Source of the DNA: Gambelia wislizenii
Taxonomy: Eukaryota; Chordata; Lepidosauria; Squamata; Crotaphytidae
Direction of reading: 5' to 3'
NCBI GenBank assembly: GCA_030847615.1
Contig: JAUMIR010000001.1
Location: forward strand, 367,776,687-367,840,686
DNA length: 64,000 nt
The position numbers and the translations under genes were made by a program. Shown here piece by piece: positions 31,547 through 45,200 of the stretch. The notes under the pieces were generated by a model that did not search any database, was not told the origin of the DNA, and was given only the letters and a program-made list of their open reading frames with translations. Within the stretch, counting starts at the first letter, position 1. Every line of letters starts with the position of its first letter.

Positions 31547-31603
31547 TACTCCCCAACAGAGGTTCACAGTATATAAACTCCACACATACTCCTACCCAAT
31601 CAT

Positions 31604-31645
31604 TCTTTGAAGAGGCCAGCCACAGATGCAGGAAACGTCAGAAGT
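31604..31645 (+). other. Degraded hammerhead-like motif in Penelope repeat
   Basis: TTGAAGA at 31607-31613 (first core C mutated), GAAAC at 31632-31636 and GTC at 31637-31639. The stem II arm is shortened by two bases compared with 45673-45716. Confidence 0.5.
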
Positions 31646-31689
31646 AAACTCTTCCAGAACACGGCCCCACAACCCAGAAAAAACCCAAG

Positions 31690-31735
31690 GAAAACTCTAT
31701 GAAATTCATGAGGTCTCCATAAGTTGACAGATACA
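31690..31735 (+). mobile_element. 5S-derived SINE, 3' part
   Basis: CTCTATGAAATTCATGAGG and CCATAAGTTGACAG complete the SINE started at 30786. Confidence 0.75.
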
Positions 31736-31877
31736 CACACACATTGTTGAAAGATGAGACGAGTTTCATTACTTGACAGAATATAATCTCTCACATTTAC
31801 CTGCCTGAACCCTAAATTCATAATCTGTTTGGAAAGGTAGAAGGCAGTAGGAAGAGAGGAAGCCCACGTGCCAGACT

Positions 31878-32025
31878 CAGTCAAGGATAGACTCAATCAA
31901 GGAGGCCATGGCCCTGAGTATGCAGAACTTGAGAAGAGCTGTTGAGGACAGGGTGTCTTGGAGATGTTTCATTCATAGGGTCACCATGAGTTGAGGTCAG
32001 TGTGAGGGCAGTTAACAACAAAAAT
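31878..32025 (+). mobile_element. SINE-like repeat 3' half
   Basis: Contains AAGGAGGCCATGGCCCTGAG, CATTCATAGGGTCACCATGA and a terminal AACAACAAAAA. Resembles the 3' half of an amniote SINE family. The head is missing. Confidence 0.45.
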
Positions 32026-32369
32026 AGGCAGCATAACCAATAGGGAAGAAAACTGGGAGGTGTAAGGACTTTTGAAGGGTCATATGATTGCCATCCCCAT
32101 TCTATAATATGGTGCATGAGGGAGGAATTTTACCTTTTTACCCACAGCACTATTCCAATGAAAATTCTGCCCCTTCCCCAGTTGTTATTGTCCCCTGGAT
32201 GGAAGGTTCCATTGATGCTTTTTTATTCAAGCAGCAGCTTTGGCACAGAGTGATGCTTCCCCCTGCCCCAAGAACTGTATGTGGTACAGTGCCCCACATA
32301 AATCACAGTCCTTCTCCCAGAGATGAATGTATCCAAATGGATTCCTGAATGCTCTGAGTGATTTTCTCC

Positions 32370-33600
32370 TAGAGCTGGTGATTGTGTTGGTGCCCTGGAT
32401 GATCTGTGGAATAGGGAGATGACCTGGGCAGTTAGCACAGTTGCTCTCAAGGGTCCTTTACGTAGGTGCAGAGCATGGGCTACTTGGTTTTCTGAGGGGC
32501 TCAGGGCAATGGAGTGCTTGGGTAGATGACTAGAGTGATGGTGGAGACAGACTCAGGATGAATCTGACCAAGCATGGGTTAAGGCCCATTTTAGAACCTA
32601 CTTTGCAGCACTGTAATAGAACCTTTATCTATTACATCACCTCCATCTCATCCAGTGCACCTCCCTAGGTAACTGTCAGCCAGTCTCTAATCTCCCCTTT
32701 CTAACTAAGGACCTAGGTGGCAACACAACTCCAAGCTTTCTTAGATGGAACTGATTACCTGGACCCATTCCTATCTGGGTTCAGGCCTGGATACGGGACA
32801 GCAACAGCCTTGTTTGCTTTGTGGATGATTTACACTGGGAATTGGACAGGGGGAATGTGTCCCTGTTGGTCATCCTGGATCTTTCAGCTGCATTTAATAT
32901 CACCAATCATAGTCTCTTTCTTGGTTGCCTGGCTGATATGGGATTTGGGGGCTTTCCTGTGGTTCTGGTCTTTTTTGGCTGAATGTTACCAGTGGGTGGG
33001 CAACTGTTGTTCAGCCTTTTGGCCATTAGCCTGTGAGATTCCACAGGGGTCAGTACTGTCCCCTATGCTTTTTAATATCTACATGAAGCCATTGAGAGAG
33101 GTCATCTGGAGCTTTGGGTTGTGTGTCATCAGTATGCTGAGGATACCAAGAGCCATTACTCCTTTACAACTGACTCTAAGGAGGTTGTGGTAGTACTGAA
33201 TTGTTGTCTGGATGCAGTAAAGGACTGGGTGCAGGTGAACAGACTGAGGTTCAATACAGACAAGACAGAAGTGCTGCTGGTTGGTGGGCACATATTCAGA
33301 GCTTTCTCTGTAGGCGTACCTCGTCTGTGGATCTCCCTACTCAAGGAAGTTAGGCTGGCCCCATATCTTTTAAGCCTCTGGTGGGCAGTGAAAACAGTAC
33401 TGTTTCACAGGGCATTCAATGTTTGAAATTGCTGTTTTAACTGTTTTAAAACTGGATTTTAGGACAGTTTTTAGACTGCTTTAGAGTTTTAAAAGAGTAT
33501 TTCAATGTGTTTTTAAAATGTTTTTATTTTTGTATTGTTTTAATTGGTTTTTATTTGTTCATCACCTCAGGAGGTCTTGTGGACTGGGAGTTGATACAAA
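32370..33600 (+). pseudogene. L2-type LINE, reverse transcriptase and 3' end
   Basis: The plus strand encodes VATQLQAFLDGTDYLDPFLS and GFRPGYGTATALFAL (reverse transcriptase entry), IPQGSVLSPMLFNIYMKPL, a QYAEDTKSHYS region where the catalytic YADD aspartates read AED, and NTDKTEVLLVG. An internal deletion near 33290 joins directly to the C-terminal end (LFHRAFNV, stop) and an AT-rich 3' tail. It has frameshifts throughout. It lies between LYVE1 and IRAG1. Confidence 0.8.
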
Positions 33601-34464
33601 AATACTTTAAACAAACACACAAACAAGCAAACAGCCCCTCCCACTGACCCATGCAAATATTCATATTAAAACAAAACATCTTTCTAACACACATACACTT
33701 TTTTCCCTAACAGAAGTGGAGGAGTCTGATATAGCAGATTTCCTTACCCCACCGCTTAATCTCTAATATTTTTGCCTCATGCATCTGGTAAAGTTGCATT
33801 TCTGTCAGATCATACACATGTCATTTCAGGTCATTTGGATATCTTCCAGGATTTCCGGGCTATTTTCTTAACCCTATCAGATCCATGTAGGTTTGGGTAC
33901 AAAACAGAGGTTGTTCAAGTGATTTCTGCCTAATACCATAATGATAACATTATATCATATAAGCCAAGTTTTCTTAAAAAAAAAAAATAGTTACCCAGTT
34001 TATTTCTGTTTGCATATTCATTGAGGGCCACTGCCATTTTATGCTTCACCCACTGTGTAGGCAACCCCTTCTTGATTTTTTTTTAATTCTATGCAATCAG
34101 TGCAGTTTCAGTACAGTGTACAGGAAGTGCTTTGATTTTACACTCCTTGTTGTTTGTCCTGAAAAACCCTTCAGAATTTTCTTCTGTACACTTTAAAGGG
34201 AAGCACACCCATCAGTGGTTATGGCACTGCATTCACTGAAATACATGCTCTGGCATTAATTTGAGTGCAAACAGTTTTCAAGAAAAAAAATGGAAATGAG
34301 GATTACAGAGAAAGATCAGGAAAAAAAACTGAACTCAATTTAATATAGGAGATAGGAAGACAAACATGACCAAATTCTATTGGCATAATACTGCTGACAA
34401 AAAACAAAATAAAAACAAAAAATCTGAGCCAGACAAGTGGCATGAAATAATGACACACTCCTTT
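33601..34464. other. LYVE1-IRAG1 intergenic segment
   Basis: AT-rich, with short CA/AAACA runs. No gene or recognised repeat. Confidence 0.4.
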
Positions 34465-34486
34465 GGCACAAAATGTATTTTATATC

Positions 34487-34492
34487 TTTATT
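34487..34492 (-). terminator. IRAG1: Candidate distal IRAG1 polyadenylation signal
   Basis: AATAAA on the minus strand. It is followed in transcript sense by AGATATAAAATACATTTTGTGCC and a GT-rich GGAGTGTGTCATT, the usual layout of a cleavage site (about 34465). It would give a 4.5-kb 3'UTR. A nearer AATAAA is at 38827-38832, 209 nt after the stop. Which is used needs RNA evidence. Confidence 0.45.
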
Positions 34493-34884
34493 AGTTAGAT
34501 TACACAATACCTTTTTCTAATTAAGTTGCATTACCAACATTATGCTTTCCTTCTTTTCAAATAATCAGAACTGAGCTGAAATAGGTGGTATTTTTCATGA
34601 ATATTTTATCTTGCTTTCAAAAGATCCTCCCTTTGGTGATTTTTTGCAGTGCAAAAATGATAGTCCAAGTATTCACCAATAGTGCAGCAGAAGGTATGGG
34701 AAGGTATGAGCATAGTATCAATGCCACACAAGGGATGCAACCATTTTGAGGAAGGGCAAGAATTGCCCCAATTGCTCTCAGTGATACCACAATGCAGCCA
34801 AATGTGATTGGCTACCTGAGCCCATGAAATTCACTACACAATCTTAGCTGGGAACATGTAGTAAAGGCAAAAGAAATTAAAATA

Positions 34885-35110
34885 CAGGTTGACCCCTGTA
34901 TCCACGGATTCAGTATCCACGGTTTCACTTATCCACGACTGAAAATATGTTCTCTCTAGGCATTTTTAGGTCCTCCAGTGTGATTCTATGGTCAACTTCT
35001 GGCATTCTTCTCATTGAAAATAATAGGGTTTTCTATTATCCCTGGTTTCAGATATGCATGGGGTGTGTGTGTCTTGGAATGTATCCCTCACACATACAGG
35101 GGTCGACCTG
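34885..35110. mobile_element. pogo-type MITE, second subfamily
   Basis: 226 bp, left end CAGGTTGACCCCTGTATCC, right end ATACAGGGGTCGACCTG, TA on both sides. The interior block CCTCCAGTGTGATTCTATGG recurs at 57560 and 57660. Confidence 0.85.
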
Positions 35111-38100
35111 TAAAGCTTTTAAAAGGTACAGGAGTATGTGCGGGGAGGAGGGTTGTTTGTGGGTCTCAACACATCAACATCAGTAGAGGCGTTGTGGGGC
35201 TCATCCCCAAAATACTTGTGGATGAACACTCGTGCAGCTCTAGAAATTAAAATCCAGTGCACTTAAAAGCAGCATGGAAGTTTAAACATTTATTCACAAT
35301 AACATTTGTATTTCCTTATGCATTTTGGAGCAAAGTGCATGTCTATGCAAAGAAAACACTTGTCAAATTGAATGTTTCATTTTTGGCAAAAAAAAAGAAT
35401 CCAGCAAAAGACAAGATAACTTAAAACTTGGTGTTTAATTTTAAGATAGCTAACTGATGTCAACACACAATTTTTATTCTTTGGTGGTGTTTCTATTAAA
35501 TAAGTCACATATGAGCAAAATAGAGAACTCTGAAACAATACTTTTATTTCCACATCTCAAGTATGTGATGCTCTATACAGTACAATGCTAGCACACCTGT
35601 GTGAAGTCTTAGAAAATTTAAACAAAGGATAGTGCCTCTTGAGTACCTCCTACTTAAAAACATCAGTGCTGTGCACAAGAAAAAAATGTGTCTCATTAAA
35701 GCCAAATAAATAAATATTGCACTTCGAAAACAAAACAAAAACTCAGAACAAAAACAAAACCCCAAACAGAAACCAATTACCTGTGTAAGATGGCTGATCG
35801 ACTCTTAGTGGTCATATAAGCCCTATGAATTTGAAGGAGTATAACACAGAAGATAATGCATAGAGAAACAAAAGGCTGCATAATCTTTTCTTTTTCTCAG
35901 CAAAAATGGCCACTGTTTTGTATCCTGGTGAGCCCATAACCACTAAGAAGCAATTCCATTTTTAAAACAAATAAATAATGGTTGCCCTAAAACCCTGATA
36001 AAAACACCAAACAGCAGGTACTCTATCAAAAAATTCTCACTCCCCCCCCCAAGAATTAGAAAAGCAGTAAAAAATTTCAGCAGAAAATAGATGGCCTCAT
36101 GGGTAAAACATCTGTTTATCTTAAGTAATCCCACTTAGCCCAGTGCGACTGTTTTGCAGTTGAAATAAATAAGGGCAAAAAACGGACAAACATATGTTAC
36201 TTTTTGGCCAGGCTTTGCATTTTCCTATACTGTTCAGATTTAGTGTTTCTGTTCCCTTTATCATGGATAGAGTTAGGATGGCACCCCTCCCCCAAATAAG
36301 AATTCTTCTTACTCTTGGCATTAACATGAACTTTTGTTAGCATTAGCACAGGCATAGATATTAAACAGGAAATCTGCTCTACTGGCCATGCTTGTTGAGG
36401 ATGATGAGTCATAGTACAATATATCTGGAAGGCACCAAGCTAAAGAAGGCTGCTAGAAGTAAAACTTGGGTCTGAAGCTACTTTTAAAATGTTGTTAAAC
36501 ATAATTTGAATGTAAGATTTATTGTTTTACTGGTGTAAACCTTAACAATAGTTAAAGCCCACACAAAAATAGATGAAATTCCTCTAGCTCATTTCATAGC
36601 TATGGTTAAGAAATCAGAAATAGTATGCCGTTTATGAGCAGATACTGTAAATGGCTTGGCCATAACTAAACAGGAACTATTAACCTCAATATTTTATTTT
36701 GTCAAGTAGAGGATCACCTCATATTAAATGTACCACTGTTTGGGAGGAAGCATCTTTTCCTTAACACAATACAACTTTCAGCTTTGAGTTTTTGTGATGG
36801 CATTGTTATTCCTCATTCTTTGGTTGTGCTTCATCATCATTCATATATAATGTATTCAAAGTACTATCTCTTTTTCATTAGAGTGAAAAATTATGTTGAG
36901 CTATTTCTTATTAGACAACTCATTTAATTCTAAAGCCAGCAGAAATCTCTTATTTCTTTACCCCCTTTAATTCCCCTTTTCCAGTTTGAGAGGAAATGAT
37001 ACACATTCTCATTGGCCTTTTAAACATGCTTAATCACACTATTTTACTCTTCTGGAGCTCTTAAGATCATGAACATAAATAGAATTGTATTTAGCAGCAA
37101 TGTTACCCATCTCATCAGTCAAGCTGCTTCCTACTGAAGGTGCATCTCTCCCTGCGTAAAAATTTCATTATTTTTTTTATAGTTGCTTGGATCAGCATTA
37201 AGATCAAATTATCTATCTTTTCCCTGAGATCTTCATGATCATCTATCAATAATCTATGGCAGTTAGAATTTACCATACTCTACCTCTTTATATTTTATCA
37301 ACATGTTAGTTATCCAGTACCTTCCATAAAAGCTAACTCTTCTTTAGTACCTCTAATTTCAACATAGGAGGATTTATCCGCTTTACACACCAATTAATGT
37401 CAGAGAATTTTGTGCAAAAAGGATTTTTGTACAGTGCAATCGCAGAGATCACAAAGGGTGGTTTCACTAAGGGAGAGCTTTGTGATTTGGTAAAACTATG
37501 CCTCATGTTGTTTATACTCAATTTACTGTTAGGAATCTCAAAAAAGAAAAAGGTAAAGAAAAGAAAAGTAAGACCTCCCAGCAGTCCTTTCATCCTGATC
37601 TTAAGAGGTTTATTTAAAATCAAGCCTTCTGGTTGATCTACATTTAATTATGCCAGCTAAAGCTTGCAGCTTCAATTTTGTAACTCAAATTCTGTCAGGA
37701 GATTGATCTGCACCTGAAAGGACAGGAGGTATTCTAACCTTGTTCAAAGAAGCAGTACAAATACATTACACATGACTTCCTTCCAACATACACAGGGGCT
37801 TCCTTTAGTTCCAAACATCCATATCGTCTAATTTTCTTTGTGGAATGTGAAAGAATTATGCAGCTCAAGTTTTATGACACCTGTGTTAGGACAGAGCCAG
37901 ACATTTTCTTGGCAAACAAGATAAAGTGAATGCAGGGCAGTGCTTAACCCTTCCTATAGGAAAATTTCCCCATCCAAGTAGTATCTGTTCCTCTTGAAAT
38001 CAGCAGAAGTAGGAAAGGTCAAGCTCGCCATTACATATATCAGTTGTCCTCTGCAAGTATTCCCCAGGCTTCATTAAATGGAGATATGAGTTTAAAACAA

Positions 38101-39040
38101 ATTTAAACAAGTTTAAAACATCTCCTTTGTAATGTCTAGCCTCACCTAAGTATAACATTGTCAAATGGAATTTGGTTCTTCAAGGTTGCTGTACTTACAG
38201 CAGGTTGCTGCTACCAACCGTGATAACGTGCCAGACTTTCTATGGAACCACAGAGTCATCACACACTTACCAGAACATAGTGGCTTTCTAGAACACAGAG
38301 GAGAGCTCTTGTATGTGTGCTAGAGCTGGGTATGAACTTTTCTATGCCCCCACAGTAGGGTATTGTTTTAAGCGACAAAGGGTTTCTGTGCACATAATTC
38401 TTGTGAAACTTCCCTTTGTATCACATTATTTTGTATATATGGAAGAACTTCTAGTCATTCAGGCTTCTCTTCTGGTTGATATGGAGCTTCCTCTATATAG
38501 CCAAGACATGTTAATATTTTACTTTTTGCTCATTCCCTTCAGTTGTGACACCAAATAGAAATCTTTAATCTATCATAATTCTAAGGGTTTATAATTTAAA
38601 AAGAGCTTCAAACGGGACCTTGTAACAGGAATTAATGCTGACATTTACAGAGCTGGAAGGCTTTGGGTAGCATTTTTAGAAGCATAGGAGTTGGTGTTTC
38701 ACCTATGACTCTTCAGATGTTAATGCCCTAATTTTTGGTCAAACTCTTCTTTATATTTCTCATGTGGTTGTCTTGATATTCAGGCACATCAATCAAATAT
38801 CAATGAGCATAAAAAAGAGAACAGCATTTATTGGCTGGTGTTATCTGGTTAATTAAAAAAAAAACCCATCACGCTTGCATTCCCTAGTCTTATGGCACAA
38901 AAGAAACTTAATGGTGGATTACTGATCACATCTGACCACCATGAAAGTGACAAAGCACTACTTTGCTTTCTATGTCTCAGTTTTAAAATGGGTGCTTACG
39001 GCTGTATTGCAAATGGCATTTCTCCGCACTCCTGCCTTTG
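35111..39040 (-). other. IRAG1: Probable IRAG1 3'UTR or 3' flank, poor in repeats
   Basis: About 3.9 kb in which I recognise no LINE, SINE or MITE, unlike the rest of the window. It directly follows the IRAG1 stop codon in transcript sense and contains several minus-strand AATAAA signals. A long 3'UTR would explain the absence of insertions. No coding frame of note. Confidence 0.4.
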
Positions 39041-39290
39041 TTATTCTGTGCGTTGGTCATGTTGCAGTCCTGAGTTCCACCAGGAATATTGCTGGACAGC
39101 AGAACAGGTAGCTTTCACTTGTGGCCCATCTGATAACTCAGTACAGGAGGAGAAGTAATTGTATAACGTGGAGATTCCCAGTACCACAGCAAAAATAATG
39201 ACAACGGTTGCTACAACCCAGAGCATATTCCAGTCTTTATGCAGTTTGGGGTATAGTATTTGCACGTAATGGATAACAACTTCAAGTTTG
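39041..39290 (-). CDS. IRAG1: IRAG1 last exon, membrane anchor and stop
   Basis: Acceptor CATTTTACAG, then one base finishing a Ser codon, [20 protein letters not shown], a hydrophobic helix ([17 protein letters not shown]), and the cysteine-containing tail with [20 protein letters not shown]. The stop TAA is at 39043-39041. The tail SWWNSGLQH is nearly identical to the mammalian end. Confidence 0.97.
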
Positions 39291-42200
39291 CTGTAAAATG
39301 GAAAAGGAATAAGTAAAAAATATGTCAGCTCACAGAAATAATCTGACATCAGATACTTCTAATATCTGAAAGCTAACATGTTTTGCAATACTCAAAAGCC
39401 TGGGTGTATACGTACTATGTAATCTCCCACAGGATCAAAGGCATGGCTCTCAGCTTAATGGTTATTGTTCAAGTTTGGGATCTTTTATAAGTCTTTTCTT
39501 AAGGAGACACACTTAGTTTAAAAGTATTACATTTGCCCTCAGGAGACAGAGATAACACTCAAGGGTACAGTTGGTTTAATTTGTCACCATGGATTATCAG
39601 TCAGAGGATCAGTGCTGCAGTTAAGAATTCCAATAAAAGCTAGAACAGACACTGCCTGAGCCCTGTTAAGGTTTTCACGACATTCATAATATTTTTTTCC
39701 TGTTCAAAGTTACTCTAGTTCAAACATCATGTAAGAGTATCAGAAGCATATAGATTACTTGATGTTTTTCCACATACAATTGTTCCTTCTAAATTAGTTT
39801 GTAATGAGAAAGGAACAACCTATGCAAGTCAAAATGTTAATTTGTGTTACAAGCATCTCCTTCCTTTCTCTTCCACAGAAGAAATAGCACAAATGAGCTC
39901 AAAGGCAATTGCAAATTCATGTGTGAAGACTTCAGTCATCTCAAAATGAACAAATGGAATGGAAGTTTGAAACCGGCAATTGTTGGAATTGTATGAATTC
40001 CCACAATATGGACATTTACTTACAAACACAACCAAATACATAAACACACATTTCTATCTTTGACTGGGTTAGGGAATTTCATAGAATCATAGAGTTGGAA
40101 GAGATCACAAGGGCCACCTAGTCTAACCCCCTGACCTGCAGTAATACCCAATCAAAGTGTTCCCGACAGATGGCCATCCAGCCTCTGTTTAAACACCTCA
40201 AAAGAAGGAGACTCCACATACTCTGAGGCAGTACATTCCATGCCAAGCAACTCTTACTGTCAGGAAGTTCTTCCTAATGTTTAGGTGGAATCTCTTTTCC
40301 TGTTGTTTGAGTTTGTTTGTTTGACTAAATTTATTTTAGTCAAGGGCTGCATTCCCTTGTTGTACTCTATTGGGGGCAGCATGTCAGCGGTGGATGGACC
40401 TACAGCCCAAAGTAGGCAAGCCTACTTCTTTCCTTTCTTTTAACATTGTCTTTCCTCTTTTTGCCAACACCTTCTCTTTCTCTGGCTGAATGCATGCCTG
40501 CAAAATAATTCATCCTTACCTTGATCCTGCTGCTGCTTTAACACAATTTTAACCCTGCCTTTTTACTCTGCACTTTTGTGAAAAAAACAGGTTTTTAGAC
40601 ATGGGCCCTGGGTTCCAACAGGGTAGGATTGGGTGGTGGTGGTTGTTCGAGAGTAGGACAGGTTGTGGGAGGTCACCTAGGTCTGGCAAGCATAGTCTCA
40701 CCGTTTTTAAAAATGTTCAGTGCATATTCGAATAACTGAAGGTTATCAGGGCTTCTGAAACATTCAGTGTATGTATGGGTGGGAGGGGGGGGTCAAAGTT
40801 CATGTCCAGAAGGGTTCCAAAGGGGTTGTATGCACTAAATTTTATTATTTTTTTATTTTATTAAATTTTATTAAATACAGTCCTTCCTCAACATTTGCAG
40901 GTATTAGCGGTATCTGGTCACGTGCATGCTCCCCCCATCAGTCAGTCATTCACTCACTCACTCACTCAGGTGGGAGGGACTTAAGGGATTGAAGGGGGAG
41001 GGAGGGTACGTGTCCTCCCTCGATCAGTCAGTCACTCATTCACTCACTGGGGCAGGAGGGGGGTAAGGGGATTGGACGGGGGAGGAAGGAAGATGGGAGG
41101 GCAGGTGTTTCACGGTTCTCCGGGGCAAATGGAGGGAGCAGGACAGGGGAAGGGACAAGGAGAAAGCCACTAAAGCCCCTTCCCACTGCCCTTGCACTGT
41201 TGACCAGCACACCACTCACCCTCCATCGTGTGTGTGTGTCTGGTCTGGAGAATTCAATGCCTCCTCAGTCAGTTTAGGCCGTGGCATTTAAAGTTCCCAC
41301 ACTCACTCAGTTATTTGGGTGGGAGAGGGCAAAGGGATGGGATGGGATGGGATGGGGAAGCCATCCAATGGGAGTGTAGGAGGGTGGTATAAATGAGAGG
41401 AAATAAAGAAAGCCAATTGGTTGATAGATTTATGTGAAACACCTATATCCGGCAAGACACCCCCCCCCGCAGCTGCTACTGTTGTGTGACCTAAAATAAC
41501 GCAATAAAGGAAGCACCCTCTTGTACCAATGTGGGGAAATGTGTAGCTGTCAATACCAATCTGCATTCGGATTATAATGGGTGTGTGGTGTTAGCAAGGT
41601 TAAATTAAAGACTGCTGCATGTTGGAGCTGGGATGTAGCCCAGGTGTGGATTCAGCCTCTGTCTCCCTGTCAGGCTGCTGGGAAGGGAAGCTTGTTCTTG
41701 CAGAGGCTTGAAGTGATCATGTGTGATACCCAGGCCAAGAGCTAGAGGTTGCCCAAGAGGAATGCTTTACAAGTGGCTGAAAGAGCTCAGGTGTCCTTCC
41801 CCAAAGTTGTGTCCCTAGTGTTCATAATCTAATGTATCCTGTCTTCTTCACTTATGGGTCGTTTACACAGGCAAATATTCCCCTAAATATACCGCTAAGA
41901 TAGCTCATAGTTCCCACGGATCGCAGCACAGCATCACCTCATTCAGAAGGGGGGAAGGTAAAACACCCAAATATAGCTTGACAGGGGATGTCGCTATTTT
42001 TGCAGGAATATTTGCAATGTAGCGCTTTATTGGCAGTGTAAACTAGCATTCCGCTAAGGGTTAAAGCACAGCTGCATTGTGATTGGTTGGTGATGCAGGG
42101 GTGGGCTTAAAAGAGGGGCAGGGAGGAGGCAAAGACAGTAGCCATTAGAGAAGAAACTTGCAAAAATCCTGTCTACTATTTTGCGAGCCAGTTTGCAAAA

Positions 42201-45200
42201 AAAAAAAAAAAAAAAGGATTCCCAACAACTTTCATTCAGGGAGCATTCCTTCTCATTCTCTGCTGTTTTGAAAGTATGTAAAAGCTTGTTTGTCACTTTT
42301 ATCCTGTGCACGGGGGAGGGAGAGAAACCATTTCACAAAGGGCTGTAGCATGCTGAACTGCTATTTTCCCCCCCTCTCTCTCTGCTTGGGGGAGGGAGGG
42401 AGGGGGAGATAGAGATAGAGAGACAGAGACAGAGAGAGCAGCTGGAAAAACTTGCGATCCACGGCATGGCAGCAAGGTCTTTTAGCAGAGAGATTACTAT
42501 CCCTCTGCTTTATGGAGTGAGTTAATTTACAGGCAGATTTACAGAGACACACAGAGCCACACCCCCCACACTTATTCAAGTCTGAACTTCAAAGCGACAT
42601 AATTAGGAAAAAAAACCTGACTGGCCCAGCTGCGGAAAATAATTAAACCACAAGTTGCCGCAATAAATCTGCTGTGTAAACCGGCCCTTAGAGAAATGCT
42701 GGGAGTTGCAGAGCAACACTTCTAGAGGGTGCTGGTTTAGGGAAGGCTGCTCTGGTAGTAGACATTAGTAACAACACAGTACCCACACTGTGGGCTTTCA
42801 TTCACACTGAAGTTTTACAATGCATGTCTCTCCCAGAAGTTCTCTCTCCCTATCCTTTCCAGATTTCTTTTATGCACCTTGCAATTTAGGAAGCAGATTG
42901 ATAATTTTGAGCAATAGTTATTTGGTTGTCTATAAAATTATTTTTGTTCAATTTACCTTTTGTTTTATAACCTTAGGGGAAGTTTGTTTTTTGTTTCCAA
43001 CCCCCCCCCCCAAAAAAAACAGTTTGTAGGCTAACGTTGGGAGATATGCTGGGAAGGAAACATCATCACAATACTTGGGGTATTTTGTTCAGTCAATCTC
43101 CAAACATTCAATAAAGTCACAATTTGTCAAATAAATCAGTATTTGACATTCTAAGTACAATAGGACCCCTGAACCCACTGATTCATTATCCACTGATTCA
43201 ATTATTCTCGGGACACAAAACAGCACACCTAGCATAGAGTCTTCCTAGAAAATGTGTCCTCTCTAGCCATTTTCTAGGTCCTTCAAGGCAACTCTATGGT
43301 ATTTTAAATTGGAAATCCTATTATTTTCAATGGCTTTCACTATTATCCACAGTTTTCGGTATCCATGGGGCACCCCAGAACCAATCTCCAGCAGATATGG
43401 GGGACCTACTGTACAGCTATTTTCTTACCTGTGTTCCTTGCTGATTTCATCATCACTTTCACCTGCTACACATTCATTAGAGCTTTCATCTATTTTGTCT
43501 TCATCATCTTCTTTCAGCTCTTCAAATTCTTTGGTTTTCTTTAAGCCTTCTTGATAGCTTTATGTGTGAAAAAGACACAGGCATTTTTATTTTCTTTTTG
43601 AAAAAACAGCATTCTTTGAAACCACAGGACTTAGATACAATTGTAAGGCAACACAATTTTCTTATACAGTCTGCCTGATCCCTCTACTGTACTGAATCTC
43701 CCATCTTAAGAGAACATAGTTTTCCTTGAAAAAAACACAAAAGCAATGGGCTAACTTAAATATGACCATATTTAATTAGATATGTGTCATAAGGCTTGTC
43801 TATACTTGCGGGAAACCCTGTACCTACCCCATAGCTGCAGTGGATTTCTTTGATTCTCTGCAGACCTCTAAATGCCACCGGGCTGGTCTGATTGTAAATC
43901 AGAGTATACCGCCACACTGTAATCCACATCGGAGTAAAAGGGCAGTCCTATGCTGATCACACGTCCTATACATCATACTATTTTGGGCTACACAACTGGG
44001 GCTGCTCCAGTTTTTGTTATTTTTTTAATCATGCATGTGAATAAGTGAATATACGTGGTCCCAGAGTACTGTATTACTGGATAAGTGGAGATACGCTTAT
44101 CCAGATAGGCACACAATCAAAAAATAAAATAAAATAAAATAATTTATTTATTTATTTATACCCCGCTCTTCAGCCACAAGGCTATCAGAGCGGCTTACAA
44201 ATTGTTTTAAGCAATAGCTATTTACACATCTACACTGCATTAAACAGTTTCCAATGTGTGTTAGCTAATTGCCCCCCACAAGCTGGGTACTCAATTTACT
44301 GACCTACGAAAGGATGGAAGGCTGAGTGAACCTTGGAGCCGGCTGGAATCGAACTTGCGATGTGGTGGCTTGCAGTACTGGCATTTAACCACTGCGCCAC
44401 CAGGGAGGTGGTTTTTCGTTGATCGTGAGTAAAAATCTGCTAAATATAATGCTCAAATGTCCCAGCGGTACTGCAACAGTACCGCTAGGGACGGGCGTAA
44501 TGCGAAACGGACGCCCTGCAGCGCTGCAGCCTCGCAACGTGGCGAGGCTGCTAGCGTTGTTTTTTCTTTGTCCGAAAAAGTCCCTATTGTGGTTCGGCCT
44601 CTCCACACACCCCTTGTGCTGCTCCTGGTTCCAAATGTTTTGTTTACTTGTATAAGGATTACCTAATCTGGTTATTTCGTTTCACACGTGCATATTGTTA
44701 GTTTTGGATAAAAGGTTTGCTGAAACATGTTGAACTGCTCTGATTTTCTGTGGTATAGGAATCTATTCCTATTCTTTCCATGTTATTTCTGCCTCTGGTA
44801 CCAAATTTTCTGTTAAAGAAGAAATGTCCACTTTAAGTGAGATATGCCTGTATTTTATTTTTCTTTTAAAGTTAGGCGCTCACTTTTTGCTTTTTTGAAT
44901 CTGCTACCATCAACTGCTAATACTACTGAGAGAGACAATAAAACTCTTCTGTGTATTCAACATCTCCGTATTATGCATAACTTTGTAAACATCGAATACA
45001 TCTTTCTTAAGTTACTGGGGACATCTATACAGGCTACAAAATCAGAACTTGGAAATGTTAGTTTTTTGTGCAGGGGGAGCCTATGCTTGTTGTTAGCTTA
45101 CAGAATGGGGGAGTTGTAGTCCAAAAATATGCTTTCTTAAAGCTCTGTTGAACATCTGTTATACACAGTGAAGACCAACTCTACTAAACTCTTTTGTTCA

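Larger units (their letters stand above)
30958..31689 (+). mobile_element. Penelope-like element, truncated, with target duplication
   Basis: Inserted into a 5S-derived SINE with a 17-bp duplication (GAAAACCCTGTGAAATT at 30941-30957; GAAAACTCTATGAAATT at 31690-31706). 31050-31200 encodes a Penelope C-terminal stretch in a broken frame (AIEIHKHLDNFNRKEETLK), as follows GIY-YIG endonucleases in these elements. 31600-31680 is the terminal repeat with a hammerhead-like core. A pogo MITE at 31320-31546 interrupts it. Confidence 0.75.
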
